64,000 nucleotides of DNA from Megachile rotundata. Taxonomy: Eukaryota > Arthropoda > Insecta > Hymenoptera > Megachilidae. The stretch covers positions 5,518,001-5,582,000 of the forward strand of contig NC_134983.1 of the NCBI RefSeq assembly GCF_050947335.1, given 5' to 3'. Shown here piece by piece: positions 1 through 12,370 of the stretch. The position numbers and the translations under genes are program-made. How positions within the stretch are numbered: the stretch's first letter is position 1; the number at the start of each line of letters is the position of its first letter. The notes under the pieces were generated by a model, which saw only the letters and a list, made by a program, of their open reading frames with translations, searched no databases and was not told the DNA's origin.

Positions 1-1170
1 AACACGATCTATTGCGATGCGATAGATGAAATTGGATCTGGCAATAATTCAAATAAGACATAAAAATGGTAGTCCATATGTGACCAGTTCTTTTACTGTC
101 CGTGTTCGGTTAAATTTAAAAGAAATGCTATAATAAAGTGTGTCCGTGATGCAAGCACGCGAAATCGGTGTCACTTTAGTATCCTTTCAAATTCCCGTGA
201 AAGATCTCTCGAACGAGGTTGTACAAATATATCTTGCATACGTATCAGCTTGATCGATACGTCGAAGGAGCGTAGACAGAGGGGCGTAGAAAAACGAGGA
301 AGAAGGGTCAAAAGGATAAAATGAAACGAGAGAAAAGAAGACTTTCATCGACGAGTCGACTGGTGGAACGGTGGTAACTGCAAAAAAGGAACGTCACGTA
401 CGCGGCACCTGACTACCAGCAGGACATATCCAAAGCGCTATCGTTGTTCCTCCTGCAGGAGTCGTTTCCACCCCATCGAGATCACGACGAAAGTACCGTC
501 GCTAGTCGGCTAATTCCAGTTTCCAACCCCTCGACCCCGCCGTCCACCCCTTCTGTCCGTCTGCAAAGTATCTTGCTACGTGACGTTGTGGTCCGTATAG
601 CCAGCAGGAGAAACGAGGCAAAGACGACTTGGAAAGACCTTCAGGGAGGATCCGTTGGCTCTTTCCAGCCTTCATGGGGGCTGACATCGACGGAAGAGAC
701 CGGTTGGACGCGGCCCAAAGCGTAACGAGGGCTTCCAAACGCGCAGAAAGGACGCGCGTGTTACCTTTTAGATACGTGGCACAGCCACCGTGGCTCTTCG
801 ACTGTAAGGAACTTCAACCTTTGTGCGCAAGGCTTTACCCAGTCTCCACATTGCTATACTGGCTGTGTCAATTAACTGGAAACGGTTCAATATCTCTTAT
901 AAGGTGCAATTATCTTCCTGTGCTTCGTAATTTATTTCCAAATTTTTATAGCGGTCACCAAATTACGATCTGTGAGGTGGATCTGACTCTTCAAACATTT
1001 TCATCTGGCTTTTGTATACAAGACTTATATATACAATGGCTTTTGTATATAAGAAATATTGATTTTATGCAGTTTTCTGATTTGGTTATGAATTTACGAC
1101 TTTTACGTAGATTTACGAATTTACGATTTCTTTATTGTTCTATTGTGATTTGGTATAAGACTACGAGGTA
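1..1170. other. Gene-free stretch, G+C-richer to about 840
   Basis: The first 840 bases are richer in G+C and CpG than the sequence that follows, which turns sharply A+T-rich. Reading frames of up to 180 codons are open here, but none shows a recognisable domain, signal peptide or conserved motif. They overlap on both strands, as expected by chance in CpG-rich DNA. A regulatory region or untranslated exon of a host gene outside the window is possible, but nothing in the sequence proves it. Confidence 0.35.
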
Positions 1171-1770
1171 GTCACCTTGTAATGAGTTCCAATGGCATTT
1201 TAATACATTTTTAGTAAAACTATTTTTCATTCGACTTCCATGTTTTTAAAATTTCAATCCGGTCTGCTTTTCGAAAAATTTGGTGACCCTTGGTCTATAG
1301 GATTTATTAACAAATTGGAAACAATTATCTCTTTCAAAGTGTTGAAGTTATTTAAAAAATCTCTCCGTATTTTACAATTCCTGTATCATTAAATATTTAC
1401 ATTCCCAAATTTGTATATTCCAACAGATTTATATATTTATATCTGTATATTCGCAAATATTTACAGGGGGGAGGGAGTGTCAATTAACTGAAAATGTTTG
1501 AATATCTCTTATAAAGCGTTGGAGTTATTCTAAATAATATTTCTATATTTCACAATTTCTACATTCCTAAAAATTTACATATCAAACACCTGCATTTTCC
1601 ATATTTCTAAATTTCTATATGATTCAATTTTTATACTCCAAAATTTCTACATGGACCAATTTTTATATTTAAAAATTTCCATTTCCAGTTTCTGTATTAT
1701 CAAATATTTGGGTGTATTATTAATTGTAAACGGTAGAATGTCTCTTAAAAGGTTACGTGATATAAGTTCT
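867..1770 (+). repeat. Degenerate direct repeats
   Basis: A phrase of about 40 bases, roughly 'tcaattaactggaaac..atctcttataaag', recurs near 867, 1309, 1478 and 1720 with many substitutions. The spacing is irregular, so this is a decayed local duplication rather than a clean satellite. The DNA between the copies is A+T-rich with no supported gene. Confidence 0.4.
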
Positions 1771-2064
1771 TAAAGAGCATCATACATCAAAATTTGGAAG
1801 CAGATTATGTAGAATAAATTCTTAAGAGACATTGTAAGTTAAAATCTTACAAGACATGTAGTATAAACAGTTTTTCTGCAGATGTGATGGTTGAAATATC
1901 AAGGCCAGGTTAATCTTTCTTAAACGAGACCTTGTATTTTTCATTAATAATATAAAAGCGTTTTCTGAGATAAATTGAATGACTTATTAAATATCGTTTC
2001 ATGTCGAGGAACTTGTAAATTAAACGAATGTAAATTGCTACTGAATTACATCGATTAGTGTCGG

Positions 2065-2200
2065 TTAACCGCTTCCACTATTTTGACAATATCCGATTTA
2101 TGTGATGCACTTGTACTACAGTTGTGATTAAGGACAATTACAATTTGCTTAGTCAACAATTGCATAATACCAAATTATACTAAACATTTCAAATGTGTTT
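2065..2200 (+). mobile_element. Partial piggyBac-like MITE
   Basis: The segment starts at a TTAA and resembles the left part of the better-preserved element at 5114-5347. Shared landmarks in order are 'ctattttgac', 'atgtgatgcac', 'gtacta..gttgtgat' and 'cataataccaaatt'. No matching right end could be placed, so it is a truncated or decayed copy. The similarity is read directly; the piggyBac-like label rests on the TTAA site and the relative. Confidence 0.45.
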
Positions 2201-4384
2201 TCAATATGTTTAAAAATCGACAAAAACATTTATATATATAATGTCCCTTCATTGGTTATAATTATCAGCTAATAATTATTATCAGACATCAGTTTATAAT
2301 TATTAATATCAGTTAATAATTATTTATAATGATTGCTATTATTACAGCACATATTATTATTTCAATTCATAACTATTATTACAACATATAATATTATTTA
2401 AATTGATAATTCTTGTAAGTTTGAATCAGAATATATACTTATTGTATTTTCGAAAAAATGCATGTACGTCAAGAAAAAAGCAAAACTTATTTTCCACAAA
2501 TGAACAACTTTTTCTCCAGCAAAGTTAGCAAAGAACTTCGCCAACTAAATAAAACTGAAATTTAACATAAAATGTGGAAATAAAAAAATGTATTGCTTGT
2601 CATTGAACATTCGTGCAGTTATAAATCCTATCAATATTTTATTAAGAATAAACAGTAATGAATTTGCACATTCAACCATATCCCATGAGTCAGCAACTGT
2701 GAAATATACTGGAACACGATAAACCTTTAATAAATTGAATCATAAATACAGTGCTATAAAACTAATTTTTATTTTTCTTTAATTTATGACCACTGATCGT
2801 AAAGCAGTATGCTTTGAAACATGAAATTATTCAGTGACCTAGTTATGTACAGTACACAAACGCGAACACAAACGAAGATAACTACTCTAGCACAATATTA
2901 CCCAAAATGTGCTGCGCCACAAAGGAAAGAACATTTCGATCTTTACTTCGTAATAGTTTACGTAACGACTTCCGAAGATTGGCTGGAATACAGTCGAAAA
3001 CAGGACGCTAAAAGAGACCCATTGACCCAGTTACACACGAGTGGACCCTGATCGATGGCGTTGTCGTGTGTTTTCCGAAAATTCCAGGATTACTGGACCT
3101 CGATCCACGCAATGCATTAGAAAAGACAATTTTACGAACGATTCACTCCATTTATCTGACTGTTCGTTCAGCAACAAACTGTTCTTTTGTATTCAGTACA
3201 TTTGTTCTATTCGATTATTTTTTTGAAACTCTCGTGACTCGATGATTAAAATTTTGTGAATTTAATAATTGTTTATAAAGTTAAAAGAAATATTTCTTTT
3301 ACATCGTTGGAAATAATATCGTTATATGATTTATCGTTATATTTCAGATAAATTTATCACAGATAATTATTTGTTATATTTACTTACACTTTTTCTCTTG
3401 ATTTATGAACATTAATCCAAATATAAGAACAGTGAATTTTCATGACTTAAACTGTTGAAAATTATAAATTAATTTTAACTTATCGAATTTCACTCTGAGG
3501 TAATATTTTTAAAAATCGGAAAAATTATTGTTTTCCCTTTAAAATAAATAAGACCAATTCTGTTGTTCATTCGATTAATGTCGTAATAAAATGTTAAAAG
3601 CAGCCAGTACGTCTCATTTCATGTCGATAGACTGCGCAATTCGCCATTATGGTCGACTGATCGAACCTTTATACTATTCCGGTCAATTGTGCAAAATCTA
3701 AAAATTTTGCTGCAAATTCAGCATTGTTATTTATCGTTGCAAAATTGTTTTACTTTTAGTAAACGAAGTTTATTATGTAATAAACGAACACCTACTACTT
3801 TTTAAACTAGCTACATTTAACTACTTTCTAAACTAGCTAATAATAGCTAATTCAACTATAGCCAATAAGCTTATATATCAAAACAAAATTACAGTGATTA
3901 AACTTTGTTAATCTGTGTAATCAAGAACAATTAATAGACACTCAAAAACTATTCAGTCAAAGAAAAAAGCATAAAAATTAGATTTCAGGAATTAAACGAC
4001 GACAACCTCTTCCCTATTGCAAAGTGGATCACAAAAAGAATAAAAGAGCAATCCTGAAGACCACGCTTTTACCGAACCGTTATTTTACGTTCGCTGGTTG
4101 GTTTGGGTACGCGTGCCGAAAATAAAAAAAGTGTCCGCGAACTTGGCGCCGTAATAATTTCGGCAAAAAGCTCGGAACTTCGGCTATTCCGCTTTCCATT
4201 AAGCGGTTACTCCTCCTGAAACTTTGTCCTTTTTGCTAGTCGTTGCCAGAAAGCAAACCAGCCCTCGAGACGACAGAATAAAGAGGACAGAGCATTGTTG
4301 TTCCATCTCGAACATGAAAGCAGGTTAATAGCCAGAATACTTGGGTGTAACATACAACTCATTTGCATAAGGACGTGTATATAA
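2201..4384. other. Gene-free A+T-rich DNA
   Basis: No supported gene. From 2230 to 2430 there is a dense cluster of 'ataattatt' words. A short G+C-richer patch at about 4060-4330 holds no recognisable exon. Small open frames near 2821-3226 have no family features and look like chance. Confidence 0.5.
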
Positions 4385-5035
4385 ATCTGGGGATTTTTAA
4401 ATTCTCAAATTTTTTTGTTTCCATAATTCTAAATTCCCAAATTTTAGTTTCAAGATTTTTTGTCTCCAAATTTTCTTATTTCCAGAATTTTTAATTTGTA
4501 AATTTTCTTGTTTGCAAATTTTGGAATTTTTGAATTTTCCAACTTCCAAATATTTGAATCTCCAAATTGTCCTATTTCCAGATTTTTCAATTCCTAAATT
4601 TTCCTACTTTTAGATTTTGTAATTTCCAAAGTTTCCTACTTCCAAATTCCTTAATCTCACTATTGTCGTATGTCCAAATTTTTTAATTCTCAAATTTTTC
4701 TATTTTCAAATTTATTAATTTTGAAATTGTCCTACTTCTAGATTTTTTAATTTCCAAATTTCCCAACTTTCAAATTTTTTAATCTTCAAATTGTTCTATT
4801 TCCAAATTTTCTAATTCTCACATTTTTCTATTTTCAAGTCTATTCATTTTAAAATTGTCCTACGTCTAGATTTTTTATTTTTAAAATTGCCCTACTGCCA
4901 GATTTTTTAATTTCCAAATTGTTCTACTTTCAAATCTTTTTATCTCAGATATTTTTAGTTCCCATATTTTCCTAGTTCCAAATTCTTTAATTTCAAAATT
5001 TGCTAATTAATTTCTCGCATTTCAAGTTTGCTAAT
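4385..5035 (+). repeat. Low-complexity short-unit array
   Basis: A long run of imperfect units of about 16-20 bases built from 'ttccaaatttt', 'ttaattt' and 'cctacttc' words, strongly T-rich on this strand. Unit boundaries drift, so it is a degenerate minisatellite rather than a perfect tandem repeat. It resembles the other short-unit arrays in the window. No coding potential is seen. Confidence 0.65.
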
Positions 5036-5109
5036 CTCTTGTTTAAGTTGCTAGGTAAAAGAAATAAAAGAAATATAAAGGACTAATAACCTCTTAACCC
5101 CTTAAGCCC

Positions 5110-5351
5110 TTAACTCCTTGCATTATTTTGACGAACGTGACTCATGTGACGCACTCGTACTTCAACTATGATAAATGTTACTCGAAGTTTTAATACGCTT
5201 TAATTTGGAATTCAAGTCCAATTATAACGTGCATAGCCAACTCTTACATAATACCAAATTTACATAAGCCTTCTTTGCCTATTTTAGTATTACAGCTGTG
5301 ATTAGTTAGTTCGGACGCACCTGATAAATAAATCATAGTGCAAGGCGTTAA
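5110..5351. mobile_element. piggyBac-like MITE with TTAA target duplication
   Basis: The element is about 234 bp (5114-5347), flanked by TTAA at 5110-5113 and 5348-5351. Its ends are inverted repeats: the left reads CTCCTTGCATTATTTTG and the right, reverse-complemented, reads CGCCTTGCACTATGATTT. A TTAA duplication next to short C-rich inverted repeats is typical of the piggyBac superfamily. There is no coding capacity, so it would depend on a transposase supplied in trans. A partial relative lies at 2065-2200. Several other TTAAs lie just to the left, so the left boundary could be off by a few bases. Confidence 0.6.
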
Positions 5352-5603
5352 AGGCGACAATCGTGTACAAAGAGTTACATGATTCTGTAAGAGGCAAACG
5401 AAACATAAAAGGGTAGAACTGTTAGATATTTAAATGTAAATTCGTTAATTAGTACATAGGGTATGTTCCGATCGCGACCGCCGATACATTCCCTTCCGGT
5501 TATACCAAAAGCACGATTTTGGCGGCCCGATGGAAGTGTGCGAGATATCCATGTTAATCTATATATTACTGTGCTGTTGTAGTTTAGAAATGAGTTTATT
5601 AAG
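5352..5603. other. Unassigned spacer with a short G+C-rich patch
   Basis: This spacer lies between the MITE and the mariner. It holds a G+C-richer patch at about 5470-5550 in otherwise A+T-rich sequence. A 79-codon minus-strand frame lies here but has no recognisable features. Confidence 0.4.
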
Positions 5604-6526
5604 TAACACGTCACTCAATAAGTCCCCGGTCTGACACATATATGGCGATACTGGTGACAGACCCACGTTATTTTCGAATAATACTAACCTTCAAACAGTA
5701 CGTGTCAAAATTTCAAGGTATTCTGACCAATAGTTTAGAAGTTACAGTCATTTTAGTACCCCCAGTTTCGTAATTTTGAAGACAATGGATAGAAAGGAAT
5801 TTCGTGTATTGATTAAACACTGTTTTTGAATCGGAAAAAATACTGTTGAAGCCAAAAAGTGACTTCATAAGCATTATAGGGACTCTGCACCAGGGAAATC
5901 AACTATCATTTACTGGTATGCTCAATTTAAACGCGGTCATACAAGCACCGATGATGCTGAACGCTCTGGTTGCCCAAAATTAGCAATCGTTCCGGAAAAC
6001 ATAAAAAATGTTACAAAATAGTTTTAAAGGGCCGTAAACTTAAGTTGTGTGAGATAGCTGATGCCTTGAAGATATCAGAAGGTAGTGTCTTCACAATTTT
6101 GCATGAAAATTTGGGCATGTGCAAATTGCTTTCAAAGTGGGTGCCGCGTTTGCTGTTTCACGAAGGCTATGCGCCGTGTCACAAGTCGATGAACACGATG
6201 GTTCAATTGAATGAATTACGTCTTGAATTGTTTCCCCACACACCGTACTCCCCAGATTTGGACCCTAGCGACTACTGGCTCTTTGCAGATATGAAAAAAA
6301 TGCTCCAGGGAAAGAAATTTGGCTCAAATGAAGAAATGATTGCGGAAACTGAAGCTTATTTTGGGGGCAAAGACAAATCGTTTAATATAAAGGGAATTGT
6401 AAAGTTAGAGGAGCGTTGGAATCAATGTATCACACTGGAAGGAATGGATATTGATAATTAAAGTGGAATTTCTAAAAAAAATTTGTTTTTCTTAGTTAGA
6501 CCGGAGACTTATTGAGTGACGTGTTA
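5604..6526 (+). mobile_element. Internally deleted mariner (irritans-type), copy 1
   Basis: The element is 919 bp between TA target duplications (5604-5605 and 6525-6526). The terminal inverted repeats are about 30 bp with two mismatches and begin ACACGTCACTCAATAAGTC, followed by CCGGTCT. The inner part of these repeats (ataagtccccggtctga) resembles ends known from irritans-subfamily mariners, and the encoded protein agrees. Full-length mariners are near 1.3 kb, so about 360 bp is missing from the middle of the transposase gene. Copy 2 at 56506-57428 has the same length and the same deletion. The element is non-autonomous. Confidence 0.9.
5785..6461 (+). pseudogene. Mariner transposase pseudogene, copy 1
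   Basis: Translation from the ATG at 5785 gives a mariner N-terminus (MDRKEFRVLIKHC) with the helix-turn-helix region. It is broken by TGA codons after HCF and after KK (the latter where the family has a Trp codon), and by a frameshift near 6010. A second frame from 5970 reads 163 residues: LKISEGSVFTILHENLG, SKWVPRLL, then directly FHEGYAPCHKS, HTPYSPDLDPSDYWLF and a normal C-terminus. Between SKWVPRLL and FHEGYAPCHKS about 120 residues are absent, including the first catalytic aspartate. The usual HQDNAP motif reads HEGYAP, so the second aspartate is lost too. The third aspartate, in PSDYW, remains. No active enzyme can be made. Confidence 0.9.
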
Positions 6527-8112
6527 TCTAAAGAGTTTATTTTTGAGTTGCCACTGCGCATATATGTGTAATTGAAATTTTTATATTAAAATATATTATT
6601 CTAAGAAGAACTACAAAAATAATGCCAGCATTTAATAATTTTCAAAATATGTCAGTAATTGATGAAATCACAATAACGAATGAATAATTATTTATAACAG
6701 TTCTCGCAACCAACTCAAACGATTACTATATTTGCGTTCGCTCCAAAAACAAAAACATCGGTGTCCAATCGATATACGATCATGAGACACATTGCATTTA
6801 TCATACGGTATCCAAAATAAAAGATGCACAATTATGTTAATAACAAAAAATGTTTACAATTCGAACATTTTTCAGATAATACGAATGTTACGTTTGGTTC
6901 CATTTTTAGACACGTGTCATATTTTAAAGAAATTTTCGATTGTTAAAAATGCCGCAGGAGGAGGTACCATGGTTATTAGAACTGTCGCTGAGGGTTGTTG
7001 GCTGAGTTACGGGGCAATTATGCCATGGGGTAATACTCGTACGTCAGTACGGAATGGTCCAACATCCCCTTCGTTTGCGGAAACCATCCTCGGGGCTGGT
7101 TTTATATGGCCTACGTATCTCGCGTTCAGAATCGAGACTTCTGAGAAACGGCAGGACTCTCAATTTCAATGGAGTCTCGTCCAAATCGGTTCAGAAACCA
7201 ATTATCTGATTTACTTGACGACCGTTCGAAAGATTCTTTCTTTTATAATATTAAACCTTTGCACTCAATTTATTTTACCTGCCAATTCCTTAATTTACAA
7301 AATAGATCAAGAAGGGATTTTATAATAAAATATGTGTTGCAACAGTGTGGAGTATGTAGTAAATATATTTTTCATTTATCATAAGTAGCAAAAAAATATA
7401 AATATTTAGTCAATGTATTTATCTGAATTATTTATAACATTCTAGAGAAATATGATGTTGATGATTAACAAAAAATTAAGATATTTATTTATAAATTTAT
7501 TATCGCGAAAATTAAAAAATATCTTCTCTCTAGACCTACAATAAATATCTTTTATTTAAAAAATGTATGCAAAGAGAAATTGTATAGCAGGTATCTCAAA
7601 TACATACTTTATAAAATATAACAAATTATAAATGTAAATGTAAAAAAAGTAATTATAAAAAATAAGAAATATTTTCAATAGTTCCATCAATCAAAAAATC
7701 AACAATTCAATTATGTTTGACAAAATACAAAAATTTCATATTTAAGTATATTGATACATTGATTCACATAAATACTATGCAACAAAGACTTAATACAAAT
7801 GACATTTATGTACAATTTGTTTATAATAATATACCGAATTAATAATAACAAAACCTCAGTCTCAAATGATATTCAAGAGTTGTCAATAAAAAGAGAAGAG
7901 AGAAAACAGTCATACTTTAAAATAATAAAAAGTCATACTCAAAAATATGTAACGTCTTTAACGTAAAAAAGATCAAAATTTATTGAATTAGAGTTCGTTC
8001 CTTTAGAATGTTCTTTTTTCAACAAGAAGGTAGAAGAAAGATTCCTACTTAATTTTTTATGTAATTTTAAGTCTCTGAACTTTTGTTTCGACGCTTGCAG
8101 TTTTAATTATGT
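6527..8112. other. Gene-free DNA
   Basis: Mostly very A+T-rich. A more complex patch at about 6950-7200 contains a 177-codon frame (6792-7325) with no recognisable domain. An overlapping start at 6950 gives only a short peptide (MPQEEVPWLLELSLRVVG) before a stop. Neither resembles a family I can name. Confidence 0.4.
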
Positions 8113-8295
8113 TTACTTTGCAAACTTGAGATTTCTGGCTTTGATATTCTGTTCTGCTTCATTTCTCGCTTGCCGTAGTTGATTGGTTAAATCTTGAAGC
8201 GTTTCAATGAAAATGAAACCAGGAAATAAGCATACAACTTTATTTTTTAATTCGAACTTCAATGATTTAATTATCGTTTTAACAAACTCAAACAC
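8113..8295 (-). CDS. Possible terminal exon, unknown protein
   Basis: A minus-strand frame ends in the charged, coiled-coil-like tail LTNQLRQARNEAEQNIKARN before LKFAK and a stop. This composition is more protein-like than most open frames here. The upstream half is hydrophobic and probably intron-derived, because a weak acceptor (cttcaag) falls just before the charged segment. I do not recognise the protein. No partner exon joins in a matching phase: the donor suggested at 8964-9233 leaves phase 0, while this acceptor needs phase 1. Treat it as a low-confidence candidate. Confidence 0.2.
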   Translation of the reverse strand: MFEFVKTIIKSLKFELKNKVVCLFPGFIFIETLQDLTNQLRQARNEAEQNIKARNLKFAK

Positions 8296-8963
8296 AGCAA
8301 GGAAAAAATTTTCTAATTTAAATCAAACTCTAAATTGCATTACATTCTAACAATTCAATTATTCTGTTGAATGTATACTTATTCCTTCGCAGTATACCGT
8401 AAAATACTTTTCAAAGATATTTTTTGTCTTTCCATAGAATATATGGATATTTTTAAATAAAATTTCTTATGTGAAATAATTGAAAACAAATATCACCCAA
8501 TGGAGGATGAGTGTGGTCCAAATTAAAAGGTTTCTAAATTGCACCGATAATGTTACGTTAAAAGTATTTTTCGCAACAATACAGTATTTCAATCTAATTT
8601 ATCATTAATCAGAATCCTAAAATTGTTTTCACATATTTCAAATTTCTAAACACGTTTATGGATGTGTTTTCTTAACATAAAATTTCTTTATCAAAACTGC
8701 AGAAAACGGTTTCTATCAGAACTAATCACAATTCTCTCAATAAACAATGCTCATTTTGCAATTATTAATTCATTTGAGCGTCTGTTCATCACTTAATGCC
8801 GCTGTTATTTCAACATCGATCAAACCATTCAACTGTAAAGATTTTCCCTTTCGTTTCGTTTCCATTTAAGATCGACTAGAGCAGCTTATAAATAATTACG
8901 AGATTTATATAGAATAGGCAAAACAGAGAAATATCAAGTTGAAACCCCTCATTCTGTAACTAA
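8296..8963. other. Gene-free DNA between the two candidate exons
   Basis: A+T-rich with no open frame of note and no repeat structure I could define. If the flanking minus-strand frames belong to one gene this would be intron, but the splice phases do not support a direct join. Confidence 0.4.
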
Positions 8964-9233
8964 TTAACTTTCTTCTTTCGGTGGATTCTCATTATTTCTA
9001 TGTACCCTCATTGCTTTGTGTACCTGTTCGTCCGTGAAAAGAGATACAGAGGTCAGCGAGGTAAGCTGAATGAATAAGTCATTACGTGGTACAGTTTCAA
9101 TTTTCAGTCGCTCCATCAAAGGGAACCAAGTATTTTCTTCATTCTGTCCGAGCTGATCAAATTGACTGATAACAAGCCGTGAAAGCGAAATGCCTCTGTA
9201 TTGTATACTATCGATCACCGTTATGAGAATCAT
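8964..9233 (-). CDS. Possible exon, unknown protein
   Basis: The minus-strand frame contains a protein-like stretch (GISLSRLVISQFDQLGQNEE, then WFPLMERLKIETVPRND and LTSLTSVSLFTDEQ). It is bounded by a plausible acceptor (acaatacag, near 9200) and donor (gaacag before gtacac, near 9027). Reading through the donor gives a short tail (VHKAMRVHRNNENPPKEES) and a stop. I recognise no family, and no flanking exon could be confirmed. Homology or transcript evidence would be needed to call it real. Confidence 0.22.
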   Translation of the reverse strand: MILITVIDSIQYRGISLSRLVISQFDQLGQNEENTWFPLMERLKIETVPRNDLFIQLTSLTSVSLFTDEQVHKAMRVHRNNENPPKEES

Positions 9234-9324
9234 TAGTTTCGTCTTTTATAAAGGATTTCGCGTTACTATTAAATTATTGCATATCGATCTCAAAAATAGG
9301 AAATCGATGACAGAGAAATACCGT

Positions 9325-9390
9325 ACTTATGGCAAATAAGTTTACAGTACAATAAAACTTATGGCAAATAAGTTTATACAGTACAATAAA
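9325..9390 (+). repeat. Two-copy tandem duplication (32/34 bp)
   Basis: The 32-bp segment starting acttatggcaaataag is repeated immediately with a 2-bp insertion. Copies lie at 9325-9356 and 9357-9390. They are nearly identical, so the duplication is recent. Confidence 0.85.
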
Positions 9391-12037
9391 ACAGTATAAT
9401 GTCTACATAAATCATTCAATGATACTCTTAATATAAAATGATTGGCAATTACAAAAAAAGCCACTTACAAACAAACGAAGAGTTTTTCAAATTGACTTCC
9501 ATAAATACTGCGTATCAATTTTGGATATGAATATTGTAATTTGATAAATATTGTGAGACACGTATGTACGATCGATACACGATAGAGTTAGAGAAAATAA
9601 AGAAAGCAGCAGGGTGCAACGACGTTGATTGCAATTACTTTTATGCACTTTCGAGCCAGTAAAAAAAAGGGAAAGAAAGGGCTTGTACACCGTGGGGTAC
9701 ACACTCTTTAATTATGAAAGTTCGAGAATTAAAAGGAAATAAATGAATTTACGGTAGTCGCGAAACTTAACGCAATTAGAGCAGATTGAGGAAACGAATT
9801 TTAATTTCGCCCCCTTTGAAACGCCACCTGATTCAAGGAACGCTAAATGGACGACGAAGGCTGGCCCCTTCTCTACGAAATTTCTTGAAATCCTTTGTTT
9901 TCCACGAGAATAAACTTTCTTTTCCGTCTTCATTTGCGCGCTTATTGTTGCTAGCACCGTCTTATCTTCTTGCACGTTTCATTTGAGACTATCGACTTGC
10001 CGCGTGATAATACGATCTCTACGGTTGAAGGTGCAACCAATTTAAACTTAGCGAATGGCTACGGTATTTTCACTGTCTACACCGTTAGAACGAAAAGTTT
10101 TTCAATTTCAACGGAAACTTCTAATAAGGTAAATATATAGCCTCTGTCGTGTGTATGCACGATACACATTTCAAACATACACGATTTACCACTTTAGATA
10201 GCCTTTAAACGAATAATCATATGAGTCGTTTATTTTGTAAACGGGGCAAATCCATTCTTAAACGTATAGGGAAAATAATGAGACTAGATACTTAATGTTA
10301 TGTTTTCATTTGCTAACAATATTCAGTCAAAGTTATTAAAATTCCCTAATATGTGGATGGAAGTTTGGCTGAAAGATGTTCATTTTGAAACTTATGCAAG
10401 TTTACTTTAGATTGAAATTATTTTTAAACGAAAAACATTGCGGCACTTTAGTAATACTGACAATACTGTAAAAAATTGTAAGTTGAAATATATCAAAATC
10501 AATTCCAAGTTCTTTCGTATGTCCCACAGAGAGACAAGCAATAAAAAAGGAAATTTGTATATACCATAATTTAGAAATTTCTATAATTATTACTTTAAAA
10601 TTTATAAAGTACAAAATTTGTTAATGTAAGAACTCAAAAAAGTATATTTTTAGAGTACAAAACTTTTGAATATATATCTCTGAAAATTTGGGAATTTTGT
10701 ACATTCCTTGAATTTACCCGCAACTAGTAACATCGTGCCAGTAGAAACTTTATTTCAAGAAAATCTCGCAAAATAATACAAGACATTGCAAGCATAATAC
10801 CAGCAGCACTTCTAGCTAAAACACTACGCACATCTCGTGCACCGTAACTTTTCCAAAGGATCAAAAGCAACCGTTTCCCGGCACCACAAGTGGTAGCAAC
10901 CTTCAGCCATAACAATGATTATATCGTTCGCAAGCGTGCAGCCCATGAAAGCGGGCAAATTGGGAACAAACATCAGGACGTTTCTTCCTAAAGCAACCTC
11001 TAGTATTCGTCTCCGTAACGGTGTCTCGTAAAAGAATCCAGGCTGTTTGCGAAACTAGCCGTACTTCGTCCAGCAGCAAAATAGGCCATATAAAGGGACT
11101 AAATGGCGCAGTAGGATCTCGGTGCACACGTTAGGCGACAAGTTGTTATCGCTATCACGGGGCAGATAGCTCTTCGAAGTGCATTCGAGTGATCGTCGAC
11201 GGGGATCAGAGTCTTTGCTGAGGCCAGCTAGCTATACAGGTTTGGCTGAGGCTGGCAGCGATTCATCACGAGACACTCTGTCGTGTTTAGATAAAGTCTC
11301 CCTCACTTCACCTCCTTCTAACGCCATTTCTCCTTCACCAGAGACATTCTTGGTGACGTCTACTGCTTCTTCTTCTCGTTCTGTCGCGACACACCTACGC
11401 GAAAATTCTTCGAGAAACCGGAATCCTCACGAGTATTCGATGAGCTGACATCGCTTCGAGGGAAACGAGCCTCGGAACGAGGACTGCTTAACGAGTCAAC
11501 TTCTTGCTAGAACAGCTACCGTGAATTTCTACAAGTCCTTCGAAACGGTTTCACGCTTTGTTTTTGTCGGGGAGTTTGCCAGAGACGTCTCACAATTTTT
11601 CTTCTTTCATTTTGCTATATCGATTTTTGTAAATCGTGCGATCATGTCTTCTCACCACGACGTTTTTGAAAACTACTGCTCTACTAATATTTGTAGACTT
11701 CAATTTTATTGACTTCATAGTACAATATTTACCTTATTATTCACATATGTATTTAATTATTTTTTAACATAAAAATTTGTAGTTATATTTGTTAACCTTA
11801 ATAAGAGAACAACCTTGAAGATAAAATTTTTGTAAACTTTTTAAGATTTTGCACATCATTTAAATAATTCTGAATAAAACGGAATAAGTGGCTAATAGTT
11901 TTAGCTGTTCGAGGTGAATCATTAAAATAAAGCAGTATTCGATAAATCTCGAAACAAAGGAATCTTCAAGGAAACCAAAGGAGAAGGAGAAAACGATTCC
12001 GGCCGGCAACTTCTGACATTTTTTAACAGTTACTCGA

Positions 12038-12073
12038 TCGACGCTCGAACTTTTCGCATTACTCGAGCGTCGA
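12038..12073. other. Perfect 11-bp hairpin
   Basis: TCGACGCTCGA at 12038-12048 is followed, after a 14-base loop, by its exact reverse complement TCGAGCGTCGA at 12063-12073. In an A+T-rich genome an 11-bp G+C-rich perfect stem is unusual. It could be a protein-binding dyad or a structured RNA element. No run of T follows that would suggest a terminator. Confidence 0.6.
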
Positions 12074-12370
12074 CGAGGCGTGGGCAAAATAAATTTCGCA
12101 ATCCCAGTCGGCACGACCGCGTCTTCCGTCCTCGCAGGACGACATAAATTGTATAGCACCCGAAACCGGAGTGAAAATAGTTCGTAACGTGGCAATTTAT
12201 CGAGCCGGAGTCTAACAGCCGAAACCTCGAATCCTATCGTACGCAACTGAGCTGATAAATTAGGGAGATTATTAGGAACAAGCTGTTGCAAGGACTGTTT
12301 CTTGATAAACGTGCTCGGTTTCTCTCGCACTTAGTTTAGCCACGTCTTAAGCTGTGATCGTAATGGTAAG

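Noticed and set aside
629..1171. 180-codon plus-strand open frame
   Set aside because: No domain, no coding-like composition in its A+T-rich second half, and other frames are open over the same bases. Best explained by chance.
6792..7325. 177-codon plus-strand open frame
   Set aside because: Changes composition abruptly in the middle, has no recognisable motif, and its ends are A+T-rich low-complexity sequence.
11860..12330. 156-codon minus-strand open frame
   Set aside because: Lies in a CpG-rich block where stops are scarce. No motif, signal or homologous feature could be seen.
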